A DNA stretch of 13,379 bases, taken from assembly GCA_001970855.1 (NCBI GenBank), contig LSSN01005772.1, positions 1-13,379 on the forward strand. The letters run 5' to 3'. The translations under genes and the position numbers were made by a program. Positions 1-8,661 of this stretch are shown piece after piece; within the stretch, counting starts at the first letter, position 1; every line of letters begins with the position of its first letter. The DNA comes from Smittium culicis (lineage: Eukaryota > Kickxellomycota > Harpellomycetes > Harpellales > Legeriomycetaceae). Below the pieces are notes generated by a model. The model made no database searches. It was not told where the DNA came from and was given only the letters and a program-made list of their open reading frames with translations.

Positions 1-5
1 AAAAA

Positions 6-27
6 CCCCCCCCCCCCCCCCCCCCCC
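6..27. repeat. C22 homopolymer at the window edge
   Basis: An uninterrupted run of 22 C follows five A at the very left edge, in DNA that is otherwise very AT-rich. It lies about 65 nt beyond the SMC3 stop codon. It may be a genuine G/C microsatellite or a sequencing or assembly artefact at a contig end; the sequence alone cannot tell which. Confidence 0.6.
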
Positions 28-88
28 ATCCTGCATTAACTAATTTTTTCATATCTCGAACTGCTGTAAATAAAAAAAATTATTAAAA

Positions 89-94
89 TTTATT
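89..94 (-). terminator. Candidate polyadenylation signal of SMC3
   Basis: AATAAA on the minus strand overlaps the last base of the SMC3 stop codon (94-96). Such hexamers arise easily in AT-rich DNA, and a signal this close to the stop would give a very short 3' UTR, so this is only a candidate. Confidence 0.25.
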
Positions 95-3000
95 TATCTC
101 ACAACAGAGTTGTCTGTTTGCATAGTTGATACCAGCTCCTGTTCAACAAAGGATAGCGCGCTGTCTTTTGTTATCACTGATATTTGCGATTCTTTGTTCG
201 TAAATGTCACCCCATAAAATTTGTCTCCGTTATTCAAAAGCTCTGGCTTAAACGTAGTCGTAATAAATTGACAGTTCTCGCTTTGTTCGTGAATCAAATC
301 TTATTTTTTTTTTTATAATACAAAGTAAATACAAAAATTCGAGTTAATTGAAATAAAATAAAATAATTAAACGTAAACTCCTCCCCCACCCCCAATAAAT
401 AATTGGTTTAAAAAAGATTTTTTTTTTTTCAAACTAAGCGTATCCTGCTAAATACAAGAATAAAAATAAAGGAGCATAGACTTACTGGCAACTGATGTTC
501 GGTAGACTGCGTCCAAGTTTGCATCTATTTCATCAAACAAGTAAAATGGTGCCGGATCGCTTCTCTGGATCGCGAAAATAAATGCCAGTGCGACAACTGA
601 TTTTTGTCCACCTGAAAGCTGCTGCATTCTAAGTCCTTCATCCTCCTTCGAATTAAATGATACTTTGATTGACACCCCAACATACCCGCTCACCCCTGAA
701 TCCTTATTTCTGGCGTTTCCTAATCCATCTTCACTGTCACTTCCTGCATTTCTGCTGCTTCCCTTCTTTCTACCGCCCTTTTGCGCGCCTTTTTTATTGC
801 CCGCACCACTACTTGATCGGTTACTCTCTGTATTCCCTGAAATGCTCTTCTGCATTATGAGTCTCCCAGTTCCATTAGGTACAAGCGCTTCAAACACCTC
901 TGAAAACCCTTTAGCTACAAGCTTAAACGTTCTCTCTATCGCTTCATCTTTCCTCTGATCCAGCTCCTTAATTAGTTTAATGATCGAATCATATGACTTT
1001 TGCAGCTCTTCTCGTCGCATAGTTAACTCGTCCCGTTGGCGCGAAAAGCTTATAAATTGGTCTGCTGCTTTCTTGTTAACATGCCCATAATCGCGCAACT
1101 TATCATTTACTTTTTTCAACTTCTTCATCAAACTTACATGTTCTGCATCAATATACTTATCAAAAGCCTCGTCAGGTAAAACACCAAGCATTCTTATATT
1201 TGCCGCACATTCATCTAATCTCTGATTCAGTAATTGCCTTCGCGAAAGAAGGGTTTCTGACCCTTTCAACAATGCATTCAACTGTCGCTGAACTGAATCT
1301 TTTTTAGCTCTGATAGAATCTATACTCGTTGTGAACGAATTCAATGTATCCATATACTGCTCAAGTTCAGAATCAAGCTCGTTTAATCGGACCCTCGCGC
1401 TCTTCTCGTCTTCAACTGCTTGCTCATATTCCAAAACTGCATTGAATTTATTAAAGCCAGGCGTTCTATACCCTTGGGTGTTACTCAATGATTCAAGCGA
1501 TTTTAAAAATTGTTCAACACGTGGCTGCAAAAGCTCGGTGATCAAGTTATTCAGTTGGTTCCTATTTGCTTCATGAGTTGCACGTTCCAATGCCACTTTT
1601 ATTAGCTCTTGCTGAATGCTATTAATCTTTTGAGGAAGCTGATGTACTTCTCTCTGCTCATCGTTTGAAAGCTTTGAAAACATATCACTTCCTAATTCTG
1701 CTTCAAGAGACTCGAGTTCTGTATCTATATTTTGAGTAGATAAAGTATTTTCTGAGTTCTCCTTTTCTAGAATTTCAAGCTCTGACTGTGACCGTGCCTT
1801 TTCTCGCTTTACTTGGTTAAGATCAGCTTTAGCACGTAATAAATCGTCCTCACATTCCGCCATTGTTGAATTTAACGATTGTATGGTGGACGTAATAGAG
1901 TTTATTTCGTTCGAATACTCTTGTATTTGGGCCCTTGTGGTGTCTAGCTGGCTGATAGAGTTTTTAAAAGATTCTGAGGATTCACGATAACTAAAGGCAA
2001 GTTCCAGCCTAGATTTTTTGGAATCTGTTAAACCACCGGAAAATACTCCAGATTGATCTGTTCTATCTCCATCAAGGGTTACAGCTGTCAAACTGTGGCT
2101 TTTTGCGTATCCAGCTGCAATTTCCAATGTACTGCAAATAATCGATTTTCCAAAAACTTGTAGTATTGCTAGCCTGAATTTTTCATCGAATGTAAGCTTA
2201 TTAATAATTGGAATAGCATCATCAGCTTCGGGATATCTAGGGCTTATAAGACTCAATCTGCTAAGCGGCATAAAGGTAAGCCGTCCTAGTTTTTGCTTCT
2301 GCAATTCAGTAACTATAGCAGATGCTACTTCATCATCTTCAACGACAACCTGGAAAATGCTTGATCCTGAAATAGCTTCAGCAGCCACCCTATAATCCTC
2401 TTCTATGTAAAACAACTCGTAAAGAGGGCCATACACTTTATCAGCTAAGTTTAACTGCTCAACAATACTAGGAAGTGCTTGTAGCGCTGAGCTAATACTT
2501 CTATCAACCGAATATAGCAGCTTGCGCTCGGCTTCTTGGTACTTAAGCTTAAGATCTTTTGATTCAGCTTCCAATCGAGCTTCGTTTCTCCACAATTCTC
2601 TATGTTACAGATAAAAAAATTTTTACAAAATGAAAAAGAGCAAAATAAATGTGGTAGAGGGAAATTAAGAAGTCAGGGAAGAAAAGTTGATGTAAATTTA
2701 AATAATAAATCTTACTTTCTCTTATCTGAAAAGTCATTTCTTTTGACAAGAAGTTCTTGTGATTGATTTCTAGTAGATTCAGTTTTATCGGTTATACTAT
2801 CAATGTTCTCAACAGCTTTTTTTTCTTGCAATATATAGTTAGAAATAGTTTTTTGAACTTCAGAAAGTTCTAACATTTTTTCATTAAATTTGTTTTGTAA
2901 ATCGACTTTTTTGGAAATTAAAGAATTTTTTCTCTTTTCAATCCAGGAGTTCCTTTCTTCTATTGAATAGAATTGCTCTGATCTACCAGCTTTGCGGTGT

Positions 3001-4756
3001 AACATTTGTAATTTGTTTTCAATTTCATTCAGCTTAGATTTTTTGGCGTTCTCAAGGGCAATTGAATTTTCCAGCAATTTTACAGATTCAGATAGACGAC
3101 CTTCAGTGCTTTTAAGCTGATCTTTTGCCTTTAATAGTTTTTTTTTAATGACAGAGATTTCTTTTTTTCCACCAAAGCCCTTATCAATTTCTGATACCAG
3201 GGGTTCAAGCTTAATTTTTTTACTAACTGAGTTTTCTAAATCTTGAGCTACAAATTTTCTTTCTGCATAAATGATATCGTTTTTTTGTTTTTCAGAATCT
3301 TTAAGTTTTTGTAGCTCCTATTATTTATTTAAAAAAAAGGGATGAGCGTGCAGTGTATTAGTTTATAGATTTTTTTATATAAAAGAAAATTAGTGCAATT
3401 TGGAATAAATGTAAAGTATAGATAAAATTACCGCTAGTTGACGATCAGCTTCAGACAATGCTTGCTCAAGTTCAGCAGTTTGGACAACAGATTGTCTATA
3501 CTCTTCGCTAGTATCCTCCAGTTGCTCAGATATTTCACTTTGCTCAGAAGAATATATGGCATACTCCAAGCATCTTCGCTCTCTGTCTAATTCTTGGAAG
3601 TTTCTTAGGTCTTCTTGCTCTTGCTCGAGCTCTCCGAGGCGTTCATCGATAGAAGAAAGCATTTCTTCTATTTTTTCCTGTTTATCATCTTTTTGAGAAC
3701 AAAGTTTGGTATTTAATAAAGTTTTATATATGATGATAAAAATATTTACTTTATTCCATTAAAAAAAACGATTTAAGTAATTAGAGGTGTTACTTGTTTC
3801 GTTTAGTATTTTCAAACTTTCTTCGCGCTTGCTATCGTAAACTTTCGTACCAGCAATCTCTTTTAATAGTTCTAATCTTTCAGAGTCTTTGGAGTGAGTT
3901 AATGAAGTTATTCTTCCTTGGGGTACTATATAGTAAGGATTGGAACGAGAAAAACCAGCGCTTTCGAGGAGATTCATAATGTCTAGTTTTGTACAAGATT
4001 TTTTGTCAAGAGAATATTCGTCTTTTTTTAGACCTACTGTTCTTCTAATAATTGTTTCTTCTTTTCCGGTAGGGAAGCGATGATCAGAGTTGTCGAAAAC
4101 TATTTCAACATAGGCAGACATAGTTGCTGCACCAGCACCTTCCTAGAAAAGAAAAAAAAGTAACGGATAAAAATATATGAATATGCTAGCATAGAATAAA
4201 TGCAAATTGGAAAAAAAGGTCTATTGCAATAAAACAGTTACGTGTAATAGTGACATTCTTTCTTCTCTTCCCATGTTTGTATACGCATCGCTTAAAACAA
4301 AGCGGATAGCTATTAAATTTTAAGAAAATGAAATAGGTAAATATTCAAATATATAAATGTACAAATATATAAATGCATATATTAATGCGACATAGAATAT
4401 GGTGAAAAGTGTGAAATTAATTACCTGAAAAAAAGTTGCTCTTTCCTGAGCCATTTCTCCCAACTTGATTATAAGATTTTTAATAAATCAAAAATAGTTT
4501 TAATAAATGACAAAGATCGATATTAATTATTTCAATAGCGATAATCAGATATGTAAAAAAAAAAACTGAGTATTTTCAAGTACCTATGACGTTATGTCCG
4601 GGATTGAATTCGGATACATTAACCAAGTCTTTATAAGATTTAAAGCCTTGGATTGAAATCTAATGGTGGCAAAGTTTAAAGTTTGTTTAGATAAGTGCGA
4701 ATTATATGAAGCGAATTATAATAGATATTATATGCAATTACCGATTTGATATGCAT
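94..4756 (-). CDS. SMC3: SMC3, cohesin ATPase subunit (nine exons)
   Basis: SMC3 pairs with SMC1 to form the ring of cohesin, which holds sister chromatids together in the nucleus. Exons on the minus strand: 4756-4742, 4659-4584, 4463-4425, 4309-4242, 4142-3794, 3688-3432, 3317-2716, 2599-486 and 299-94. They total 3726 nt, or 1241 residues, close to the usual 1200-1220. Every junction is GT-AG and keeps frame. Seen: MHIKS start and IQGFKSYKD; Walker A GRNGSGKS (32-39, split by introns); the lysine pair K105/K106, the same numbers as the Eco1/ESCO acetylation sites of human SMC3; Q-loop YYIVPQGRI; long coiled coils; hinge about 505-660; signature LSGGQ (1130-1134); Walker B FYLFDEID (1154-1161) and D-loop; C-terminal [12 protein letters not shown]. 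All ATPase motifs are intact, so the gene looks functional. Odd: a 60-residue basic linker (1051-1110) and a GC rise in exon 8. The start is the only ATG that gives the conserved N-terminus, through a 15-nt first exon. Confidence 0.97.
300..485 (-). other. Last intron of SMC3, with a G-rich tract
   Basis: This is the longest SMC3 intron (186 nt), from donor GTAAGT at 485 to acceptor TAAG ending at 300. It joins ...SVA to [12 protein letters not shown], matching the family. On the transcribed strand it contains two G5 runs separated by one T, followed by AGGAG (about 378-393), plus two long A runs (about 430-418 and 315-304). The G-rich stretch stands out in an AT-rich intron and could in principle fold as a G-quadruplex. 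Confidence 0.9.
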
Positions 4757-4833
4757 CGTATTTTAGTTCAAGTAAATAAGAAGGATTTAAACAACAAAAT
4801 GCCTTTATTATTAACTTTATATTTAAAGATAAT

Positions 4834-4953
4834 TTAAGATGCAGCGAAATATTTTTTTATTTTGAGAACTGCGATTTCATTATTGCTTGATAGTAAAGAT
4901 ATGTAAACAAAGGAAATGCCTTTGTAATCTAATTCGCCAAGCATTTCGCACAT
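4834..4953 (-). other. Small ORF just upstream of SMC3, possible uORF or gene remnant
   Basis: A 39-codon minus-strand ORF (starts MCEMLGELDYKGISF, ends KKYFAAS) stops 77 nt before the SMC3 ATG. Its composition looks protein-like, and the local GC (20 of 60 bases at 4921-4980) exceeds that of other parts of this gap (12 of 60 at 5641-5700). I recognise no family. It may be an upstream ORF in the SMC3 leader, a terminal exon of an unseen gene, part of a decayed gene, or chance. No clear splice acceptor leads into it. Confidence 0.2.
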
Positions 4954-5621
4954 TTCTCGAAATCAAAATATTCTGAAAGCGCTATTGGTTTAATTTGTTT
5001 ACAGTTTGTCTTTGATTTGGAGTTTTGTCAAGTCTCAAAAATGCTAATAAGAGTTAAGTGTAAAGCATTGAATTAAAAACGACAACAAAATTTCTGCCAT
5101 TTTTTTAAATTACACAACCAAAGACATCAGCATTAAGCAAAGCGTAAACGAAAAAGATTGACGCAATATCGAAGCTTTTGCTTTGAATTTAGCAGAACTT
5201 TGCTTGTATTAACAGAAATTCGACTTTAAGAGGTCTATAAAATAATTTTTTAGATAGTGAAGGTATGAAGATATCAGTTTAAATAAATTAGCTACAAGCT
5301 CACATTAGTGGAATGTTCAATGCTATTAACTTTATTGATGTAATTGTAATTGTAATTTTAATTTAGAAAATGGGTATTTTTACACTATGTAGAAATTGAC
5401 ATAAATCAATATATTAAGACTGATTCATATAGAGTGAGGATTATTTAGTTCTCAATTTAGCAGCAACTAATAAACTTGTAGATATATTTTAATTTCGAGA
5501 CCCACCTTGGTTTTATTTGAAATAAATTTACGACTACTTTATCTCTAGTAAATGTAGGTATACGAGCCTAAACAACGATTTAATTTTTTTTATATTAGAA
5601 ATGTCGCTATTTGAAGTATAC

Positions 5622-5635
5622 TATAGAATCTAAAA
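5622..5635 (+). repeat. 14-bp direct repeat, copy 1
   Basis: TATAGAATCTAAAA occurs here and again at 5719-5732, 97 bp apart. Its first ten bases occur a third time at 6078-6087. The motif is AT-rich, so the biological meaning is doubtful. Confidence 0.6.
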
Positions 5636-5718
5636 TACGATTCATACTAATATTAGATATTAATTTGAACAATAATTTGGTCAGTATCTAGTATACTATT
5701 TTAATACTTAGTTAAAAT

Positions 5719-5732
5719 TATAGAATCTAAAA
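5719..5732 (+). repeat. 14-bp direct repeat, copy 2
   Basis: Second exact copy of TATAGAATCTAAAA; the first is at 5622-5635. The flanking bases also differ little (ATAC before copy 1, AAAT before copy 2), but the match does not extend reliably. Confidence 0.6.
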
Positions 5733-6358
5733 CGCGAAGAAAAATTGTGCAGCTTGGCAAAAACCAAATTAACCCTTTGATTAGGTAAAAATGGTATGAA
5801 TTAATATGAATATTCTAGATTTTTTTCAAGCTTATATTGTTTATCTGGAAATTATACTTTCTTTAGAGAAAGAAATGATATTTTACTTAATAAACTATTA
5901 CTTTATTTAATTTCATTTAGAAAAGTTTGGTTCTATAGTCTAATATTTTGCGGTCTGGATGTTTTAAAAAGAAGCGACCAAACTTTTATGTTGAAGTTTA
6001 AATTTAGAAAAATTTCATAATGCTGGATTTTATAAATATACACTTTCCCCTGATAAACTTTCGAGGCATTTATCATGTATAGAATCTTTAATGTATTTTT
6101 TTCAAAAAAATTATTTAATTTCAATACCCTATACTCCTTATTTTTCTTTTGTTAAAAAATAATGGTATTTATATTTCGGATTTGTCGTTTAAAATTTTAT
6201 TTAATGCGCCACTTATTATCCAAAAAAGACAAAATCAAAATGAAGTGTAATAAATCAATAACTGAATTCTAGGATCTCAGGAATCATTTCTATAAAATAA
6301 AATTGACTGTTAACATCAATTCTTGCTAAAAAATATTCGCCCAAAATAATCTGACTCT

Positions 6359-6373
6359 AACAAAGAACTTGTA
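6359..6373. repeat. Target-site duplication, copy next to the poly(A) tail
   Basis: AACAAAGAACTTGTA directly abuts the T13 run that is the poly(A) tail of the retroposon read on the minus strand. It matches 6539-6553 at 14 of 15 bases. The two copies flank the element exactly, as expected for target-primed insertion. Confidence 0.75.
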
Positions 6374-6538
6374 TTTTTTTTTTTTTGTCTCAGAGACTTT
6401 ATTAAACATAAATTAAAAGTATGCAAAAAGCTATTAAAAAATATTTAAAAAGTTAAAAAAATATTAAAAAACAGTATTTCAACCGACTTCCCTCCGGCGC
6501 TCTAGCAGCTCCATACCCACTGGGCATTGGTTCAAGAG
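6374..6538 (-). mobile_element. Short, 5'-truncated retroposon with poly(A) tail
   Basis: Read on the minus strand, the element begins at 6538 with 19 sense codons (LLNQCPVGMELLERRREVG) and a TGA stop at 6481-6479. An AT-rich stretch of roughly 80 nt with T runs follows, then AATAAA at 6403-6398, eleven bases (GTCTCTGAGAC, nearly self-complementary) and an A13 tail at 6386-6374. A 15-bp duplication flanks it on both sides (one mismatch). The coding-like 60 bp are 57% GC (34 of 60) inside very AT-rich DNA. These are hallmarks of an mRNA 3' end copied into the genome by a LINE-type reverse transcriptase. It is either a 5'-truncated non-LTR element or a fragment of a processed pseudogene; the source is not recognised. 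Internal T5-T7 runs argue against a pol III SINE. Confidence 0.7.
6398..6403 (-). terminator. Polyadenylation signal inside the retroposon
   Basis: AATAAA on the minus strand, 11 nt before the A13 tail. This spacing is typical of a cleavage and polyadenylation site and supports a polymerase II mRNA as the source of the insertion. Confidence 0.65.
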
Positions 6539-6553
6539 AACATAGAACTTGTA
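6539..6553. repeat. Target-site duplication, copy at the element's 5' end
   Basis: AACATAGAACTTGTA, the partner of 6359-6373 with one substitution (T for A). It marks the 5' truncation point of the retroposon. The single mismatch suggests the insertion is not brand new. Confidence 0.75.
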
Positions 6554-6974
6554 AGTTTAATAATATAATCACTAAGAATTTTGAGCCTTCGGGCAAACAT
6601 TTTCATTTCCCTTTTCAACGAATAGTTGAAAAATTAAATCTCTTGGATTACTTTATTAAAATTTGATGAATATTTCTATTGGAAATCACTTATACATATG
6701 GTGTGATCTGATAGGCCGATTTTAACAATGCGCATCTGAAGCCTTCTTTAATAAAAAAATTCTTAGAGAGCAAACATATAAGTTTCTGGTTATTATAGTT
6801 ATTAGCTCATTACAACTTAAACCCTCTTTTATTATAAATTTAAACATTCAACTCGAATACGTAAATATAATTCAAACAAAAATTGACCTTTAAACTATAA
6901 ATAAATTGCTATAGCTTTAAAGATCGTTTATTGATATCATTTTATTCTTATCGCATGAAATATTTATAGTAATA
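6554..6974. other. Intergenic DNA upstream of the Lys-rich protein gene
   Basis: This stretch holds the presumed promoter of the plus-strand gene at 6975. Two hairpins are visible: GCC-TTCG-GGC at 6585-6594, a three-pair stem with a UUCG-type tetraloop, and TTTTCAAC-GAATA-GTTGAAAA at 6612-6632, a perfect 8-bp stem. No TATA element can be picked out with confidence in such AT-rich sequence, and no coding frame is convincing. Confidence 0.45.
6612..6632. repeat. Inverted repeat, 8-bp perfect stem
   Basis: TTTTCAAC and GTTGAAAA pair perfectly around a five-base loop (GAATA). It lies 22 bp from a small UUCG-loop hairpin at 6585-6594. Whether either is transcribed is unknown. Confidence 0.5.
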
Positions 6975-8072
6975 ATGTCTTCGATACCATTTTTAAATAT
7001 ACCTCTCAACTATTCGCAGCTGATATTCGTTGGAGCTGCTTTATTATCAGGCCTGATTTATACAGTTTCCAAACAAAAATCTAAAAAACTTGAAGTAGAA
7101 AAATCTGTATACATAATCGACGAATCTGTACTTGAAGAAAAGAAAAGACCCTCAACTAAGAAAAAGGCAAAGAAGTCAAAGAAGGACAATTCTCTGGAAA
7201 TTGATGCATTTGAAAAAGATGAGAAAAAATCTAAATCAGCTAAAGAAATAAATCATAAATCAGAGAAAGACAAAAAATCTAAAAAATCTGATTCCAAAAG
7301 TAAAAGCTCTGAAAATTCTGCCGATAGCACTGGCGCTAATCCGAAAGAAAAATCTAAAAAACAATCAGCTTCAAAAAAAAACGATAATAAATCTAAACTG
7401 GAAAATTCTAACTCTGATGACAAATCTCATACTCATAATAAAAACGATCAAGCCCAAAAAAAATCATCTAAAAATAAAGCCAAGAAATCAGGCACAAAGA
7501 AAGAACTCGAATCGCCCGATGTTCAAGCGGTAAAAAATGAGCTAAACTCTAACGATGTCGAATTCCACGTTGATCCTAGTCCTTCTCATGATAAGGAAGT
7601 CTGGGTCAAGATCGAATCAAAAGCTCCCAAAAACAAAAAAATCGTCAAAGGACTAAATATCAAGCCGACTGTATGGGACTCATTGAACCCAGAACAATCT
7701 TTGGATAAACCTGCCCCAAAATCAACTAATGGCAACAATTCATTCGCGGTTCTTAGGGTTCTGCCCTCAACTAATTCCTCAGATAAACAGCAACCAAAAA
7801 AAGCTAAAAAACCACAACAACAAAGTTCAGAACCTCTTGACAAAAAAGCAAGAGAAAATTTACGCAAATCCGAAAGAATCAAAGCCCTCAAAAAACAATC
7901 TGCCCTTGAGCAAGAAGAACGTCTAAAAAAACATAAAAAAGAGCTCGAAAAAGAAAAAATGAAACAGTTCTTGAAAAAGTCTGATAATAGATTAAAGAAT
8001 GTTAACCCTGTAACCTCTGAACAAACAAAAAGCGTTGCATCTGTTTATAACGGCCGCCTAGTTTGGGATTAA
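6975..8072 (+). CDS. Lys-rich protein with one N-terminal membrane segment
   Basis: An uninterrupted 365-codon frame with no sign of introns. Residues 1-13 are short and uncharged, 14-31 form one hydrophobic segment (QLIFVGAALLSGLIYTV), and KQKSKK follows, so an N-terminal membrane anchor with a long basic tail on the cytosolic side is likely, perhaps in the ER or mitochondrial outer membrane. Residues about 45-190 are low-complexity Lys/Ser/Asn. About 200-265 look more ordered, with WVKIES (W210), KPTVWDSLNP (W234) and FAVLRVLP. Residues 288-342 should form a charged helix (RENLRKSERIKAL, EERLKKHKKELEKEK). The protein ends YNGRLVWD. Uncharacterised fungal proteins with a similar plan (anchor, basic helix, tail ending in LVWD) come to mind, but that is recollection. 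Function unknown. The retroposon lies about 420 bp upstream. The start is the first ATG, ahead of the hydrophobic segment. Confidence 0.8.
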   Translation: MSSIPFLNIPLNYSQLIFVGAALLSGLIYTVSKQKSKKLEVEKSVYIIDESVLEEKKRPSTKKKAKKSKKDNSLEIDAFEKDEKKSKSAKEINHKSEKDKKSKKSDSKSKSSENSADSTGANPKEKSKKQSASKKNDNKSKLENSNSDDKSHTHNKNDQAQKKSSKNKAKKSGTKKELESPDVQAVKNELNSNDVEFHVDPSPSHDKEVWVKIESKAPKNKKIVKGLNIKPTVWDSLNPEQSLDKPAPKSTNGNNSFAVLRVLPSTNSSDKQQPKKAKKPQQQSSEPLDKKARENLRKSERIKALKKQSALEQEERLKKHKKELEKEKMKQFLKKSDNRLKNVNPVTSEQTKSVASVYNGRLVWD

Positions 8073-8661
8073 ACTCCTCATCCAAAAATAACACTTAATA
8101 TCAAGATACTAGCTAGCTATTTGAAAAATTCAATGCACATGCTCAAATCTATTTACCTTCTAAATCTTTTATAACCACAAAAAAATATTTTTTCCTAAGG
8201 TTACCGCGTTCCGGCTCCTTATATTTTATTTATATTTTTATTACTAATAATTCTTTCACTTCAAATCCATGCACTCATTAGCTCTCATTAATAAATACCA
8301 TTACTAAAATATAAATTAATTCTTTTTTTTTATTCATCTACGTTTCTATCTAATCAAAAAATATTGAAGACAAGTGAAGTTTTTTTATCGCGATAAGATT
8401 ACTCATCATTATTAAAAGTAAGAAAATTATTAGTCTTTTTTATATAAATCTAGTTATAATTTGCTATTTTTTAAATACCAATAAATATTTATTTATCTAA
8501 AAAACGTACACTGCCAGTATATAAATAAATGTATAAACTAGTTTACTTTACTTAATGGGTTAATAATTTTCACTTTGCCTCCTTTTTTTTAAAAAATAGA
8601 TATTGGTTTTTTGAAAATTATATTTTTATACAATTATTAGCTGGTCTTACCAATTCTCTTG
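8073..8661. other. Convergent intergenic region
   Basis: The 3' ends of the Lys-rich gene (plus) and PARN (minus) face each other here. AATAAA occurs on the plus strand at 8290-8295 and on the minus strand at 8493-8488. Both are candidate polyadenylation signals but could be chance in AT-rich DNA. A 12-bp perfect palindrome, TTATCGCGATAA, sits at 8385-8396. No coding sequence or RNA gene is seen. Confidence 0.5.
8385..8396. repeat. 12-bp palindrome between convergent genes
   Basis: TTATCGCGATAA is its own reverse complement and has a CGCG core in DNA where CG steps are rare. It could be a protein-binding site or chance. Confidence 0.5.

Larger units (their letters stand above)
4757..6358. 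other. AT-rich intergenic region upstream of SMC3
   Basis: This is the left part of the gap between divergent SMC3 and the Lys-rich protein gene. Apart from the small ORF near SMC3, no convincing gene is seen. Between about 5250 and 4980 one minus frame has only a few stops across some 80 codons (with stretches such as FDIASIFFVYALLNADVFG), which could be decayed coding sequence. A 14-bp direct repeat lies at 5622-5635 and 5719-5732. A stretch CTTCGCGTTTT (minus strand, about 5739-5729) loosely resembles a cell-cycle promoter site but is far from the SMC3 start. Confidence 0.5.

Noticed and set aside
665..958. Plus-strand 97-codon ORF opposite SMC3 exon 8
   Set aside because: It is the antisense shadow of the Lys/Ser/Gly linker, which yields a Pro/Leu/Phe-rich frame; the minus frame carries the conserved SMC3 motifs.
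1331..1576. Plus-strand 81-codon ORF opposite the SMC3 coiled coil
   Set aside because: Shadow of a verified coding exon, with no recognisable protein features.
94..4756. SMC3 as a pseudogene broken into several frames
   Set aside because: Every break coincides with a GT-AG intron whose removal restores frame and conserved sequence.
5933..6124. Minus-strand 63-codon ORF in the intergenic gap
   Set aside because: Composition is that of random AT-rich DNA (Asn, Ile, Lys, Phe), with no motif and no splice partners.
6455..6602. tRNA-like or pol III RNA gene in the GC island
   Set aside because: A stretch (TAGAGCGCCGGA) recalls a tRNA D-arm and a weak B box follows, but no cloverleaf forms and the retroposon model explains the island, the T runs and the tail together.
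6640..6760. Faint resemblance to 5.8S rRNA (ATCTCTTGG then GATGAA)
   Set aside because: Only short words match, the spacing is wrong, and no 18S or 28S sequence is nearby.
7586..7891. Minus-strand 101-codon ORF inside the Lys-rich gene
   Set aside because: Antisense of a low-complexity coding region; the Cys/Leu/Phe-rich peptide mirrors Lys and Gln codons.
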